In this document: positions 27,828 through 37,544 of the stretch, piece by piece
Layout: every line of letters begins with the position of its first letter
Position numbering within the stretch: the stretch's first letter is position 1
From: Lachnospiraceae bacterium
GTDB lineage: Bacteria; Bacillota; Clostridia; Lachnospirales; Lachnospiraceae
Assembly (NCBI GenBank): GCA_015057505.1
Contig: SVEG01000020.1
Location: 1 to 63,260 of the forward strand
Length of the DNA stretch: 63,260 nucleotides
Reading direction: 5' to 3'
Position numbers and translations under genes: made by a program
The notes under the pieces: generated by a model
What the model was told of the DNA's origin: nothing
The model's input: only the letters and a program-made list of their open reading frames with translations
The model's database searches: none

Positions 27828-27919
27828 GCCGGGGCTTTTATAAAATAATTCTAATATGTGGGGACTGCGTTCCCAAAAAGTTTGCTATGCAAACTCTTTA
27901 AAAATGGAGGTGTAATTTT

Positions 27920-29599
27920 TTGAGTTTGAAACAAAGTGAATATGGAAAGGTGAAGATTATTCCGCTTGGTGGATTGGAACAAATCGGCATGAACATGACT
28001 GCCTTCGAATACGAGGACAGTATTATTGTTGTGGACTGCGGTTTATCTTTTCCGAGTGATGATATGCTTGGCATTGACCTTGTTATACCGGACGTGACTT
28101 ATCTTAAAGATAATATTGACAAGGTTAAGGGCTTTATTATTACGCATGGACATGAGGATCATATAGGCGCTCTGCCGTATGTACTTAAGGAGGTAAGTGC
28201 GCCCATTTATGCGACTAAGCTTACGCTGGGGCTTATTGATCATAAGCTTGAGGAGCATGGTCTCATTAAGAGTGTTAAGAGAAAAATTGTAAAATACGGA
28301 CAGTCAATTAATCTTGGCTGTTTTAGGGTAGAGTTTATCAGAACCAACCACAGCATTGCGGATGCGGCTGCACTTGCTATTTTTTCTCCTGCGGGAACTA
28401 TTGTCCACACAGGTGACTTTAAGGTGGATTATACTCCGGTATTCGGTGATATGATAGATTTACAGCGTTTTGGTGAAATTGGTAAAAAAGGTGTTCTTGC
28501 GTTACTTTGCGACAGTACTAATGCATTAAGACCCGGATTTACAATGTCTGAGAGAACAGTCGGCAAGACCTTTGATACTATTTTTTCGGAGAATTCTAAG
28601 AGCCGTATTATTGTTGCGACATTTGCGTCCAATGTTGACAGAGTGCAGCAGATTATCAATTCGGCACATAAGTTTGGAAGAAAAGTTATTATTGAAGGTC
28701 GAAGCATGGTCAATGTTATAGGTACTGCAAGCGAGCTTGGATATATTAAGATTCCTGAGAATACCCTGATTGACATTGAGCAGATGAAGAATTATACTGA
28801 TGACCAGATAGTTCTTATCACTACGGGAAGCCAGGGCGAGTCCATGGCGGCACTTTCCAGAATGGCACTTTCCATTCATAAGAAAGTTACAATTAAGCCG
28901 AATGATACGATTATTTTCAGCTCGACGCCGATTCCCGGTAATGAAAAGGCTGTTTCCAAGGTTATCAACGAACTTTCTATGAAGGGCGCCAATGTTATTT
29001 TCCAGGATACTCATGTTTCGGGACATGCATGCCAGGAGGAGATTAAACTTATTTATTCACTTCTTAAACCAAAGTATGCAGTGCCTGTTCATGGTGAGTT
29101 CCGTCACCTTAAGGCGCAGGCATCAATTGCCGAAAGTCTGGGAATTGATAAAGAAAACATTTTTATTTTATCATCAGGTGATGTTCTTGAGATGAATCCT
29201 GAATCGGCAGAGGTTGTTGATAAGGTTCAGACAGGAAGCATCTTAGTTGATGGTCTCGGTGTGGGAGATGTTGGAAATATTGTTCTTAGGGATAGACAAA
29301 ATCTCTCAGAGAATGGTATTATAATAGTTGCACTTACCCTTGAGAAGTACAGTAATCAGCTTCTTGCGGGTCCCGATATTGTATCGCGCGGTTTTGTGTA
29401 CGTAAGGGAATCCGAGAACCTTATGGATGAGGCAAGGGAAGTAGTGCAGGATGCCATTGAAGATTGCCTTTACCGCAATATAAGCGATTGGGGCAAGATT
29501 AAAAATGTTATCAGGGAAAGCTTAAGTGATTACCTGTGGAAGAAAATGAAACGTAGTCCGATGATTTTACCCATCATTATGGAGGTTAGCGGATATTAA
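27920..29599 (+). CDS. rnj: Ribonuclease J
   Basis: 559 residues from TTG 27920, with GGAGGT at 27906-27911. It has a metallo-beta-lactamase domain with THGHEDHIGALPYV (metal-binding HxHxDH), THSIADAA-type and HTGDFKVD motifs, a beta-CASP domain (VATFASNVDRVQQII, SSTPIPGNEKAV, DTHVSGHACQEE, PVHGEFRHL) and a C-terminal domain. It is a 5'-3' exonuclease and endonuclease in mRNA and rRNA turnover. It interrupts the order DUF1292-mltG seen in Bacillus. Confidence 0.96.
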   Translation: MSLKQSEYGKVKIIPLGGLEQIGMNMTAFEYEDSIIVVDCGLSFPSDDMLGIDLVIPDVTYLKDNIDKVKGFIITHGHEDHIGALPYVLKEVSAPIYATKLTLGLIDHKLEEHGLIKSVKRKIVKYGQSINLGCFRVEFIRTNHSIADAAALAIFSPAGTIVHTGDFKVDYTPVFGDMIDLQRFGEIGKKGVLALLCDSTNALRPGFTMSERTVGKTFDTIFSENSKSRIIVATFASNVDRVQQIINSAHKFGRKVIIEGRSMVNVIGTASELGYIKIPENTLIDIEQMKNYTDDQIVLITTGSQGESMAALSRMALSIHKKVTIKPNDTIIFSSTPIPGNEKAVSKVINELSMKGANVIFQDTHVSGHACQEEIKLIYSLLKPKYAVPVHGEFRHLKAQASIAESLGIDKENIFILSSGDVLEMNPESAEVVDKVQTGSILVDGLGVGDVGNIVLRDRQNLSENGIIIVALTLEKYSNQLLAGPDIVSRGFVYVRESENLMDEAREVVQDAIEDCLYRNISDWGKIKNVIRESLSDYLWKKMKRSPMILPIIMEVSGY

Positions 29600-29622
29600 T
29601 TTTTGAAAGTGAGGCCGGGTAT

Positions 29623-29988
29623 ATGGTAAGAAAGATGGCGATGACGGTTATTTCGATAGCTGTAAAAATAATGCTTATTGTGGCCGTTATTTGTCTTTTG
29701 GTCTGGGGTGGCCAAAAAGGCTTTGAATTTGGTGTATCAATTTTTACACCGTCAAGCGTTGAAGAAGCTCCCGGAAAAGATGTGACGGTTACAATTAAAT
29801 CCGGCGCGGGTAAAATGGATGTTGGTAAGCTTCTCGAAGAAAAAGGGCTTATAGAAGATTATAAGGTGTTCTGGTTACAGGCAATACTTTATGAATGCGA
29901 CATTGAATCAGGCGAGTATACACTTAATACTTCGATGACATCGGAGGATATTTTAGAGGTTATAAAGGCCGAAAAAACTGAAGATTAG
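29623..29988 (+). CDS. Short MltG/YceG N-terminal-like membrane protein
   Basis: 121 residues. One transmembrane segment (about residues 8-33), then a LysM-like domain typical of the N-terminal part of MltG: DVTVTIKSGAGKMDVGKLL, EKGLIEDYKVFWLQAI and SGEYTLNTSMTSEDIL. The transglycosylase domain of full MltG (about 350 residues) is absent. The position before trmR-trhP equals that of Bacillus yrrL (mltG), so it is probably the domain-reduced counterpart. No frameshift is visible after it. Confidence 0.82.
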   Translation: MVRKMAMTVISIAVKIMLIVAVICLLVWGGQKGFEFGVSIFTPSSVEEAPGKDVTVTIKSGAGKMDVGKLLEEKGLIEDYKVFWLQAILYECDIESGEYTLNTSMTSEDILEVIKAEKTED

Positions 29989-29998
29989 AGGGAAATCA

Positions 29999-30643
29999 AT
30001 GATAGTTAATGAGCGAATTACCGCATATATCAATTCATTGGATACAGGTAACAGTCCCCTCGTTAATTCCATAAGGCGTGAGGCACTTGATGATAATGTG
30101 CCTATTATACGTCAGGAAAGTGAAAGCTTGTTAAAGGTTATGCTTCGGCTTAAAAAGCCGAAGCATATTTTGGAAGTGGGGACTGCAGTCGGATATTCGG
30201 CGCTTCTTATGAGCGAGAATGTATCGGAAGATTGTCATATTACCACTTTGGAGAAATATGAAAAGCGTATTCCGATTGCAAAAGAGAATTTCCTGAAGGC
30301 AGGAAAGACAGAGCAGATTACGCTTCTTGAAGGCGATGCGACGGATATTTTGAAAGAACTTGAAGGCCCGTACGATTTCATTTTTATGGATGCTGCCAAG
30401 GGACAGTATATGGCATTTTTTGAGGATGCCATGCGACTTCTTGCACCGGGCGGTATACTTATATCGGATAATGTTTTGCAGGACGGCGATGTGATAGAGT
30501 CGAGATTTGCGGTTACCCGGAGGAATAGGACTATTCACAGTCGTATGAGAGAATATTTATATACATTGACACATCATGATGAGCTTACGACAACCATTCT
30601 GCCGATAGGTGACGGAATGGCGGTAAGCGTAAGGAGGATATAA
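29999..30643 (+). CDS. trmR: tRNA 5-hydroxyuridine O-methyltransferase TrmR
   Basis: 214 residues, class I SAM O-methyltransferase. Motif I is LEVGTAVGYSALLM; IFMDAAKGQYMAFFEDA supplies the metal-binding Asp and catalytic Lys; ISDNVLQDG follows. In Bacillus the homologue (YrrM) converts ho5U34 to mo5U34 in tRNA. The next gene, a U32 protein, makes the ho5U substrate, which supports the assignment. The stop overlaps the ATG of the next gene by one base. Confidence 0.92.
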   Translation: MIVNERITAYINSLDTGNSPLVNSIRREALDDNVPIIRQESESLLKVMLRLKKPKHILEVGTAVGYSALLMSENVSEDCHITTLEKYEKRIPIAKENFLKAGKTEQITLLEGDATDILKELEGPYDFIFMDAAKGQYMAFFEDAMRLLAPGGILISDNVLQDGDVIESRFAVTRRNRTIHSRMREYLYTLTHHDELTTTILPIGDGMAVSVRRI

Positions 30644-31872
30644 TGAGAGAGCCTGAATTATTGGTTCCGGCGAGCAGTCTGGAGGTACTTAAGGTAGCGG
30701 TTATTTATGGTGCCGATGCCGTATATATAGGAGGGGAGGCTTTTGGCCTTCGTGCCAAGGCGAAGAATTTTACACTTGCAGAGATGAAGGAAGGTGTGGA
30801 GTTTGCGCATGCGCATGGTGTTAAGGTTTTTGTTACTGCCAATATTCTGGCGCATAACAGTGACCTTGAAGGCGTAAGAGCATATTTTGAGGAGTTAAAA
30901 GATGTAGGCCCTGATGCGCTTATCATATCTGACCCGGGTGTATTTACGATTGCCAAAGAAGTGCTCCCTGAGATGGAACTTCATATCAGTACTCAGGCGA
31001 ATAATACCAATTACGGCACATACCGTTTCTGGCATGCGCAGGGCGCAAAGCGTGTTGTTACGGCAAGAGAGCTTTCTCTTGCAGAGATAAAAGAGATTCG
31101 TGCCAATATCCCCGAGGATTTGGAGATAGAGACTTTTATTCACGGAGCAATGTGTATTTCATATTCGGGGCGTTGCTTACTCAGTAGCTTTCTTGCGGGA
31201 AGAGACGCCAATCAGGGTGCATGTACACATCCCTGCCGTTGGAAGTACTATCTCATGGAAGAAAACAGACCGGGCGAGTATATGCCTGTTATCGAGAACG
31301 AGCGCGGAACATACATTTTTAATTCCAAGGATCTTTGTATGATAGAGCATATTCCGGAGATGCTTAATGCCGGAATCGATAGCTTTAAGATAGAAGGAAG
31401 AATGAAGACAGCTCTGTATGTGGCGACAGTTGCAAGAACCTACAGACTTGCAATTGACGACTACAAGAAGAGTGAGGAATACTACAGAAGCAGACTTCCT
31501 TTTTACCGTGAAGAGATTGCTAAATGTACGTATCGTTTGTTCACGACGGGCTTTTTCTTTGGCAAGCCCAATGAGGAAACTCAGATTTACGACCACAACA
31601 CGTACATGAAGGAGTACACATACCTCGGTATTGTCGGCGGTGTTGATGAGAGAGGTTGTGCGGTTATCGAACAGCGGAACAAATTCTGCGTCGGCGACAT
31701 CATCGAGATTATGAAGCCCGACGGACGTAATATCGAAGCAAAGGTGCTTAAGATATTTAACGAGGATGGAGAGGAGCAGGAGAGCGCACCGCATCCCAAA
31801 CAGAAACTTTTTATTGAGCTTGAGGGCGAGGCCGCACCGGAAGAGTTCGATATTTTAAGATGTAAAGGTTAA
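30643..31872 (+). CDS. trhP: U32-family protein, tRNA U34 hydroxylation (TrhP-like)
   Basis: 409 residues of peptidase family U32. It starts with PELLVPASSLEVLKVAVIYGADAVYIGG and has the signature ETFIHGAMCISYSGRCLLSSF, cysteines in DANQGACTHPCRWKYYL, and IEGRMKTALYVATVARTYR. Members are now known in RNA hydroxylation from prephenate; TrhP forms 5-hydroxyuridine at tRNA position 34. Bacillus has two tandem genes (yrrN, yrrO); only the larger type is present here. Coupled to trmR. Confidence 0.9.
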   Translation: MREPELLVPASSLEVLKVAVIYGADAVYIGGEAFGLRAKAKNFTLAEMKEGVEFAHAHGVKVFVTANILAHNSDLEGVRAYFEELKDVGPDALIISDPGVFTIAKEVLPEMELHISTQANNTNYGTYRFWHAQGAKRVVTARELSLAEIKEIRANIPEDLEIETFIHGAMCISYSGRCLLSSFLAGRDANQGACTHPCRWKYYLMEENRPGEYMPVIENERGTYIFNSKDLCMIEHIPEMLNAGIDSFKIEGRMKTALYVATVARTYRLAIDDYKKSEEYYRSRLPFYREEIAKCTYRLFTTGFFFGKPNEETQIYDHNTYMKEYTYLGIVGGVDERGCAVIEQRNKFCVGDIIEIMKPDGRNIEAKVLKIFNEDGEEQESAPHPKQKLFIELEGEAAPEEFDILRCKG

Positions 31873-31910
31873 AATAGAGTATTCGGTTATTGAAAAGTAC
31901 ACTCTTCAAT

Positions 31911-31926
31911 ATAAACTGTTAACAAA
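31911..31926 (+). repeat. 16-bp direct repeat, left flank of the accessory segment
   Basis: ATAAACTGTTAACAAA, identical to 38134-38149. The pair brackets the genes 31986-38069, which are not part of the conserved neighbourhood. It may mark an insertion or be a shared regulatory sequence. Confidence 0.5.
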
Positions 31927-31985
31927 TATATTTTGAGGTGGTTATGATATACTTTAAGCAGACATAAGAAGAAAGGTTGAGAGAA

Positions 31986-34484
31986 ATGCCGAAACGTAAA
32001 CGTAATCTGAATAATATATATATATCGGAGCGGCTTAGGGACTGTCTGAGTCTTATTTCATCGTGCCCACTGACTACTGTTATAGCACCGATGGGTTACG
32101 GAAAAACAACAGCTGTGAATTGGTATCTTGAAGAATGTGAAAAGAACGAAGAAATTTTTGTTGTACGTATCAGCGTGTATTCCGATAATCTTATGATTTT
32201 TTGGAAAAGCGTACAGGATGCCTTTGCGTATTCAGGCTTTGATTTCCTTAAAGAATATCCTTGCCCTTCTGATATGGCAGGTAGTGGTATGTTGACAGAT
32301 GATTTGTGTCATGAACTTGCTGGAGATAAGCCTTGTTATATTTTTATTGATGATTTTCATCTTTTGAAAAATGAAAGTGTTTCTGTATTTCTTTGTAATT
32401 TTGCAAATCGTATTCCTACAAATGTTCATCTTATTGTTGTGGGGAGAGACCGTTGTTTGCCTAATGCACAGATTGTACGTTTGGGTGCAAAGGTGTATCA
32501 AATTAATGTTGAACATCTTAGGTTAAATCATTTTGAATTGACTACATATACCAGACGTTGCGGAACAGAGCTTTCCGATGAAGAAATCAATTCTCTTCTG
32601 TATTCAAGTGAAGGATGGTTTTCAGCGATATACCTTAATTTGCGTACTTTTGCCGAGCAAGGAACACTTCCCGACAGCAATTCTGATATTTACACAATGT
32701 TTACAGCTGAAATGATTGATCCACTTTCCCAAAAGCAAAAGGAGTTTCTCGCAGTCATGGGACTTGCTGATGAATTTAGTATTCAGATGGCGCAGTTTGT
32801 TACGGAGATTTCTGACGCAGAAAAGGTGCTTTTTGCTTTGACAGAGCATAATGCTTTTGTAAAACGCCTTGCAGACAATGTGACTTTTAGGTTTCATCAC
32901 ATGATGAAGGAGTGTGCAGAGAGGACTTTTTTACAGTTTCCTGTTGAAAAACAAGGTTATTATCATAACCGTTTTGGAATGTGGTACGAAGACAACGGAC
33001 AATATTTGTATGCAATGAAATCCTATGGGATAAGCGGGAATTTCGATGCTTTGCTGGATGTAATCCTTAAGGATGCTGGAATACTGTTATCACATCTCAA
33101 TCCTGAGGATGTTATTCGTATGATGGACAAGTGCCCGGAAAGGGTGCTGAAAAGACATCCGCTTGCAATTCTTGTTCTTATGCGTAGTATGTTTAATTGG
33201 CGGCTTATTCCGAAAATGATGGAGATGAAGGAACTGTTATTGACATCTATTAAAGAACAGCCGGGAATATCTGAAGAAGAGAGAAGTAATCTGTTAGGTG
33301 AGTGTGACCTTATTACAAGCTTTCTTATGTTTAATGATATAAGTGCAATGAGCAGGTTGCATCGTAGTGCAAGTGAGCAGATGAGTCGTATAGCGGTAAC
33401 TATACAAAAGAGTGGCGGTTGGACATTTGGATCCCCGTCAATACTTATGCAGTATTATCGTGAGCCGGGGGCATTAAAAAGTGAGCTTCGAGAAATGTAT
33501 GAATGTATGCCGCACTATTATAAAATTACAGATGGACACGGTCAGGGTGCAGAAAAAATAATGCATGCTGAAGCGGAATTTCAGCAGGGGAATTTTAATG
33601 ATGCCCAAATTGAACTTGAAAGAGCTTATGCGAAAATAAATGAAAATTGGCAGGAAAATATGGCTATTTGTTGTGATTTCTTATGGATGCGTCTTTCTCT
33701 TTGTGTCGATATCAAAGAACGTTACACTTTTGAAGAACGTTATAAGGGCTTGCTTTCCCATCATAATTCATCGTGGATAAATCTTTTTAATTCCTGTTGT
33801 GCATATTATTTTGCGTTGAGGCGGGAGGAAGATAAAATACCGGAAATTTTTCGCGGTCATAAGCTTTCTGAAATAAATCTGCTTGCACCCGGTAAGCCTG
33901 TAATTGATATGATTGAAAATCAGGTATATCTTATGCAGGGGGCATATGCAAAGGTCATCGGACGTAGTGAAGGACTTCTTGCCGTATGTGGTAATATGCA
34001 TTATAAGTTAGTGGATATACACATCAATATACAGACGGCGGCCGCATATAAAATGCTTGGTAAGAATGATGAGGCGAAACGGTTGCTTTTGAAAATAATT
34101 GATGATGCTGCTTGTGATGGTTTTGTTATGCCATTTGTGGAGAATTATTATTATATCAGCGAACTGCTTGACGAATATGCAGATTATAATAAGAGATTTA
34201 TAACACGTATTATGGAATTAGGCAGTAAATACGAGGAGCGTTTGGGAGGACTATATAATCAACATCTTCGCTTGGAAATTTTTAATGAACTCACTGAACG
34301 TGAATATGAAATTGTAGGCATGATGGCACAGCGTCTGAGTAATCGTGAAATTGCTGAAAGAATTTTTTTGTCAGAGGGAAGTGTAAAGCAGTATATTAAT
34401 CAAATTTATTCTAAGTTGCATATTGGCGGAGATACGCGGACAAAACGCCGTCAGTTGTTGGCGATGATAAACGATAATATTTAA
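31986..34484 (+). CDS. MalT-type (LAL) ATP-binding LuxR-family regulator
   Basis: 832 residues from ATG 31986 (GAAAGG at 31971-31976; a TTG at 31977 is also in frame). An N-terminal AAA/STAND ATPase carries Walker A APMGYGKTT (residues 34-42) and Walker B CYIFIDDFHLL; a long helical, TPR-like sensor region follows, and the C-terminus has a LuxR helix-turn-helix (LTEREYEIVGMMAQRLSNREIAERIFLS, then VKQYINQIYSKL). This architecture gives activators that oligomerise on binding ligand and ATP. No ligand or target is evident; the lipoprotein gene just downstream is a possible target. Confidence 0.92.
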   Translation: MPKRKRNLNNIYISERLRDCLSLISSCPLTTVIAPMGYGKTTAVNWYLEECEKNEEIFVVRISVYSDNLMIFWKSVQDAFAYSGFDFLKEYPCPSDMAGSGMLTDDLCHELAGDKPCYIFIDDFHLLKNESVSVFLCNFANRIPTNVHLIVVGRDRCLPNAQIVRLGAKVYQINVEHLRLNHFELTTYTRRCGTELSDEEINSLLYSSEGWFSAIYLNLRTFAEQGTLPDSNSDIYTMFTAEMIDPLSQKQKEFLAVMGLADEFSIQMAQFVTEISDAEKVLFALTEHNAFVKRLADNVTFRFHHMMKECAERTFLQFPVEKQGYYHNRFGMWYEDNGQYLYAMKSYGISGNFDALLDVILKDAGILLSHLNPEDVIRMMDKCPERVLKRHPLAILVLMRSMFNWRLIPKMMEMKELLLTSIKEQPGISEEERSNLLGECDLITSFLMFNDISAMSRLHRSASEQMSRIAVTIQKSGGWTFGSPSILMQYYREPGALKSELREMYECMPHYYKITDGHGQGAEKIMHAEAEFQQGNFNDAQIELERAYAKINENWQENMAICCDFLWMRLSLCVDIKERYTFEERYKGLLSHHNSSWINLFNSCCAYYFALRREEDKIPEIFRGHKLSEINLLAPGKPVIDMIENQVYLMQGAYAKVIGRSEGLLAVCGNMHYKLVDIHINIQTAAAYKMLGKNDEAKRLLLKIIDDAACDGFVMPFVENYYYISELLDEYADYNKRFITRIMELGSKYEERLGGLYNQHLRLEIFNELTEREYEIVGMMAQRLSNREIAERIFLSEGSVKQYINQIYSKLHIGGDTRTKRRQLLAMINDNI

Positions 34485-34506
34485 CCTTTAGTTAGTAGTG
34501 CTTATT

Positions 34507-34545
34507 GAAAAACCACTGTATAATTATGTACGGTGGTTTTTGTTT
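34507..34545 (+). terminator. Terminator of the LuxR-type regulator gene
   Basis: AAAAACCAC-TGTA pairs with TAC-GGTGGTTTTT, followed by TGTTTT; 22 bases after the regulator stop. Confidence 0.85.
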
Positions 34546-34605
34546 TATAAAGCAAAGACTGCAAATTCAGGATTTTTACGATATAAAAGAGAGGGAGTAA
34601 ATAAG

Positions 34606-36657
34606 ATGAATAAGTCAAAAATAAGGGGAGCAGTTGTTTTTTTTACGATAGTATTGTTGTTTTCAGGTTGTAATGAAAATGATGACAAAGATGTATTAAA
34701 TCAATCATCAACCACAACAAAACAGACTGTCGCCTTAAGTGAAACTGCAGGAAGTATAACAGAAAATAAAGTGGAATTGTCAGATTTCGCAACAGAAGTT
34801 AGTGATAATTGTTATTTTATTGAAGGCACAGAGCTTCCTATAGAAACGGTTATCGGACTTGATGACAATACATTTGTTTTTACATATTCTGAATATAACG
34901 ATGACGGAACGAATATATCATATCTTTCTGTTACAGATCTTGAAACAGGCAAAAATAAAGAAACTTGCATAGGAGGAAAAGGTTATTTTACTGCAGTGGA
35001 AATTAGCGGATATATTGCTGTGATGAGTGCTGATAACGGAATACTTACAATTTATAATACTGAACTTGAAAAAACCGATGAGTATTTTTTTTCGGTAACA
35101 GATAACGGAGTTTATTTTATTACGTATGTTAATGATGATATGGCGGAGGTACATGGCACAGATAATACAATAAGTCTTGTACGTGTTAATGATTTTGGAA
35201 AGATACAGATTGAAGAAAGAACTTTTTACGTCGAGGATGAGTATTTTTTTGGTGGTATTGCAGGTTCGTTGTCAGATGATGTACTTGTTGCAACAGATTA
35301 TAATGGGGATGGTGAACATATTTATCTGTGGGATACAAAAAGCGGTAATAAAACACAGATTAATCCTGAGTGTTCTCCTTATTCGGCATATGTGATTGGT
35401 AACAGAATTATAGGAGTGGATAACGAAAATTATAAAGTAAATATATACGATCAGAAGTGTCCGAATATGGTAAAAAGCTTCATGTTTTCCGAAAATTATA
35501 GTGTTGTAAAATGTAATGACAGTGAAGATAATATATATTTTGTTTCCGCTGGAGAGGAAATCTTTTCAGTGAAATCTTACTCGCTCGAAACAGGCGACTG
35601 TACGGCTGAATTTGCTCCCCGCCTCGAATTACCGGGATATATCTACCATATAGCAGAGCTGGAAGATTATGTTGCATTTATGGCGACGATTAATGAGTGC
35701 ACAGGGATATTTGTATGGGAACCTGAACCTATAGAGGAGAAAGAGTCAGACTTTGCCATACTTACGGGAGAAAGTTGTGCCGCCTTAGCTTATGAACTGG
35801 AAAAAACTATAGAAACAAACTATGGAATTGAAATTTTTTCGGGAGAAGATGCCATTAGGTATTTTGGCGGTTATGCTGTTAAAGATGAAACAGGAGAAAA
35901 AACTATTTATAATGCATTGCAGGAAATAGATAGAGTGTATTCTAAGCTTCCTGTTGGTTTCATCGATGAAATGAAGGGAGCATATGGCGAAGGTGCAATT
36001 ATGAGCATATATTTGACGGGTACAATTATTCCGGATAAGTCTGAGAGCGAATCCATTTCTGATGCGGCGGCATTTACCTTTTTGGAAAATGAAATGAATC
36101 ATGTTATTGTAGTGGATATTACGCTGAGTGGAATTGATAAAACGTTGGCTCATGAGCTTATGCATTGCATTGAAGATGTAATCTATACAAAGGGTTTTGA
36201 GGGCTTTGATTTGGAGATGTTTGAACGATGGGAAATGCTTAATCCGTTTGATTTCAGATATGCAGGAACTTATACGGACGAAAATGGAAATACTATAGGC
36301 TGTGATGTGACGGAGTATATTGGAACATCTTATTATATCGGTGGAGATATGCCTCTTGATAATGTATATTTCGTTGATGGTTATGCTACTTCATATGCAA
36401 AAGAGGATATGGCAAGAATATTTGAAAATATATTCTTTTCTGAGTCAATACCTTTGCCGGATTACTTTGGAAGTGTAAATCTGCAGCTTAAATCAGCGTA
36501 TCTGTGTGCTTGCATAAGGGAGGCATTCAATTGCCTGGAGGGTGTTGAGGCTTGTTGGGAAAAGAGTATAAACACCGATTGTACTTTAGACTATTTCAAG
36601 GAAAATTATGATCTTGACGATTATTATTATCGAATTTCTCTTGAGGCTGTAGGATGA
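34606..36657 (+). CDS. Lipoprotein with beta-propeller-like region and HExxH zinc-peptidase motif
   Basis: 683 residues from ATG 34606 (GAGAGGGAG upstream); a longer reading from 34498 would begin within the terminator. Signal peptide with lipobox LFSGC (about residue 22). Residues about 60-360 show repeated beta-strand/turn patterns suggestive of a propeller. The C-terminal third has LAHELMHCIEDV (zinc motif H516-E517-H520) and GYATSYAKEDMARIFENI, whose Glu600 is in the position of a third ligand in gluzincin-like peptidases. Probably an extracellular membrane-anchored protein, perhaps a peptidase. No known family was recognised. AT-rich relative to neighbours. Confidence 0.7.
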   Translation: MNKSKIRGAVVFFTIVLLFSGCNENDDKDVLNQSSTTTKQTVALSETAGSITENKVELSDFATEVSDNCYFIEGTELPIETVIGLDDNTFVFTYSEYNDDGTNISYLSVTDLETGKNKETCIGGKGYFTAVEISGYIAVMSADNGILTIYNTELEKTDEYFFSVTDNGVYFITYVNDDMAEVHGTDNTISLVRVNDFGKIQIEERTFYVEDEYFFGGIAGSLSDDVLVATDYNGDGEHIYLWDTKSGNKTQINPECSPYSAYVIGNRIIGVDNENYKVNIYDQKCPNMVKSFMFSENYSVVKCNDSEDNIYFVSAGEEIFSVKSYSLETGDCTAEFAPRLELPGYIYHIAELEDYVAFMATINECTGIFVWEPEPIEEKESDFAILTGESCAALAYELEKTIETNYGIEIFSGEDAIRYFGGYAVKDETGEKTIYNALQEIDRVYSKLPVGFIDEMKGAYGEGAIMSIYLTGTIIPDKSESESISDAAAFTFLENEMNHVIVVDITLSGIDKTLAHELMHCIEDVIYTKGFEGFDLEMFERWEMLNPFDFRYAGTYTDENGNTIGCDVTEYIGTSYYIGGDMPLDNVYFVDGYATSYAKEDMARIFENIFFSESIPLPDYFGSVNLQLKSAYLCACIREAFNCLEGVEACWEKSINTDCTLDYFKENYDLDDYYYRISLEAVG

Positions 36658-36748
36658 TATTGCGGTAATCAATAATGGTAGTTATATCTTGTTTTTTCGT
36701 TTGGTTTTATGGTTTTACGTATGATTAAAACTAAGAAGGGGTGAGTTG

Positions 36749-37060
36749 ATGACTGTAAAACAAATACTTTTTCCTGTAATAAAACAGGAAATGAAAAAAT
36801 ATCGTGATAATGGGCAAAGGCTCAGATTGAAAACGGCAATCAGAAAACGTATTATTTGTACCGTGCTTTTTGCTATGCTTTTTATTGCTTTTAATGACAT
36901 TATTTATTATACATCTCTAATGGTGTTTGTGTTGTTTATATATGCTTGCATAATGTTGAAAATGAACAATACAAATATTATTTTTAAAGAAGCAAAAAAG
37001 AATCCGGATATGCCGGTTGATAAAATTATAGCCAAGGAAATTAAAACGAGATTTGAATAA
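36749..37060 (+). CDS. Small membrane protein of unknown function
   Basis: 103 residues from ATG 36749 (AGAAGGGG upstream; TTG 36746 also in frame). A basic N-terminal helix, two adjacent hydrophobic segments (about residues 37-52 and 57-75), and a charged C-terminal helix (FKEAKKNPDMPVDKIIAKEIKTRF). No family recognised. Part of the accessory segment. Confidence 0.55.
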   Translation: MTVKQILFPVIKQEMKKYRDNGQRLRLKTAIRKRIICTVLFAMLFIAFNDIIYYTSLMVFVLFIYACIMLKMNNTNIIFKEAKKNPDMPVDKIIAKEIKTRFE

Positions 37061-37091
37061 CAATTTAGTTCATATAATGTGGGGGTTATAA

Positions 37092-37406
37092 ATGATTAAT
37101 ATACATCCGAAAACTTATAATGAGGCACTCCGACTGTCAAGATGTACGGAGCTAAAAATGTATGTTCCGAAGATTACGGATTATATGATAGAAGAGATGT
37201 ATCATTTTATTTCAGATAATCATAATAACATAATTGTTATTAATGGACGTAACATGGCAAATCCGAATGGAGTAGTCTTATTCATAGATGCCGATGGTAA
37301 CGAAGTCAAAAACTATTTTGTCGAAGTTTCATCATACCTAAACAAAATCAAAATAGGTGCGTCAGTTTACCATGTACAAAGATACGAATATAGTTATTCA
37401 GACTAG
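37092..37406 (+). CDS. Hypothetical small protein
   Basis: 104 residues, soluble, mixed alpha/beta with no clear motif. It starts MINIHPKTYNEALRLSRC, and the middle has IIVINGRNMANPNGVVLFIDADG, which looks like a small beta sheet. GGGGGTT before ATG 37092 serves as RBS. Lies 31 bases after the small membrane protein, so probably co-transcribed. Function unknown. Confidence 0.55.
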   Translation: MINIHPKTYNEALRLSRCTELKMYVPKITDYMIEEMYHFISDNHNNIIVINGRNMANPNGVVLFIDADGNEVKNYFVEVSSYLNKIKIGASVYHVQRYEYSYSD

Positions 37407-37454
37407 GCGGATTATAACAAAATATTGGTAAAAAGAGATATTATGTACTCGAAA

Positions 37455-37471
37455 ATTAACCATTGGTTAAT
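37455..37471 (+). promoter_or_regulatory. 17-bp palindrome, possible operator
   Basis: ATTAACCATTGGTTAAT is a perfect palindrome around a single central T. It lies 22 bases before a TATAAT (37493-37498) that probably starts the downstream lipoprotein gene, so a protein bound here would overlap the -35 region. Confidence 0.5.
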
Positions 37472-37544
37472 ACTTTTGGAAATAAAATCTTGTATAATAA
37501 TTATTGTATCAAATAAATTATAGGGGTTCTCGGAGGGTAGTTTT

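Noticed and set aside
31911-31953. Promoter TTAACA/TATACT for the LuxR-type regulator
   Set aside because: The spacing is 23 bases, too long for a sigma-A promoter.
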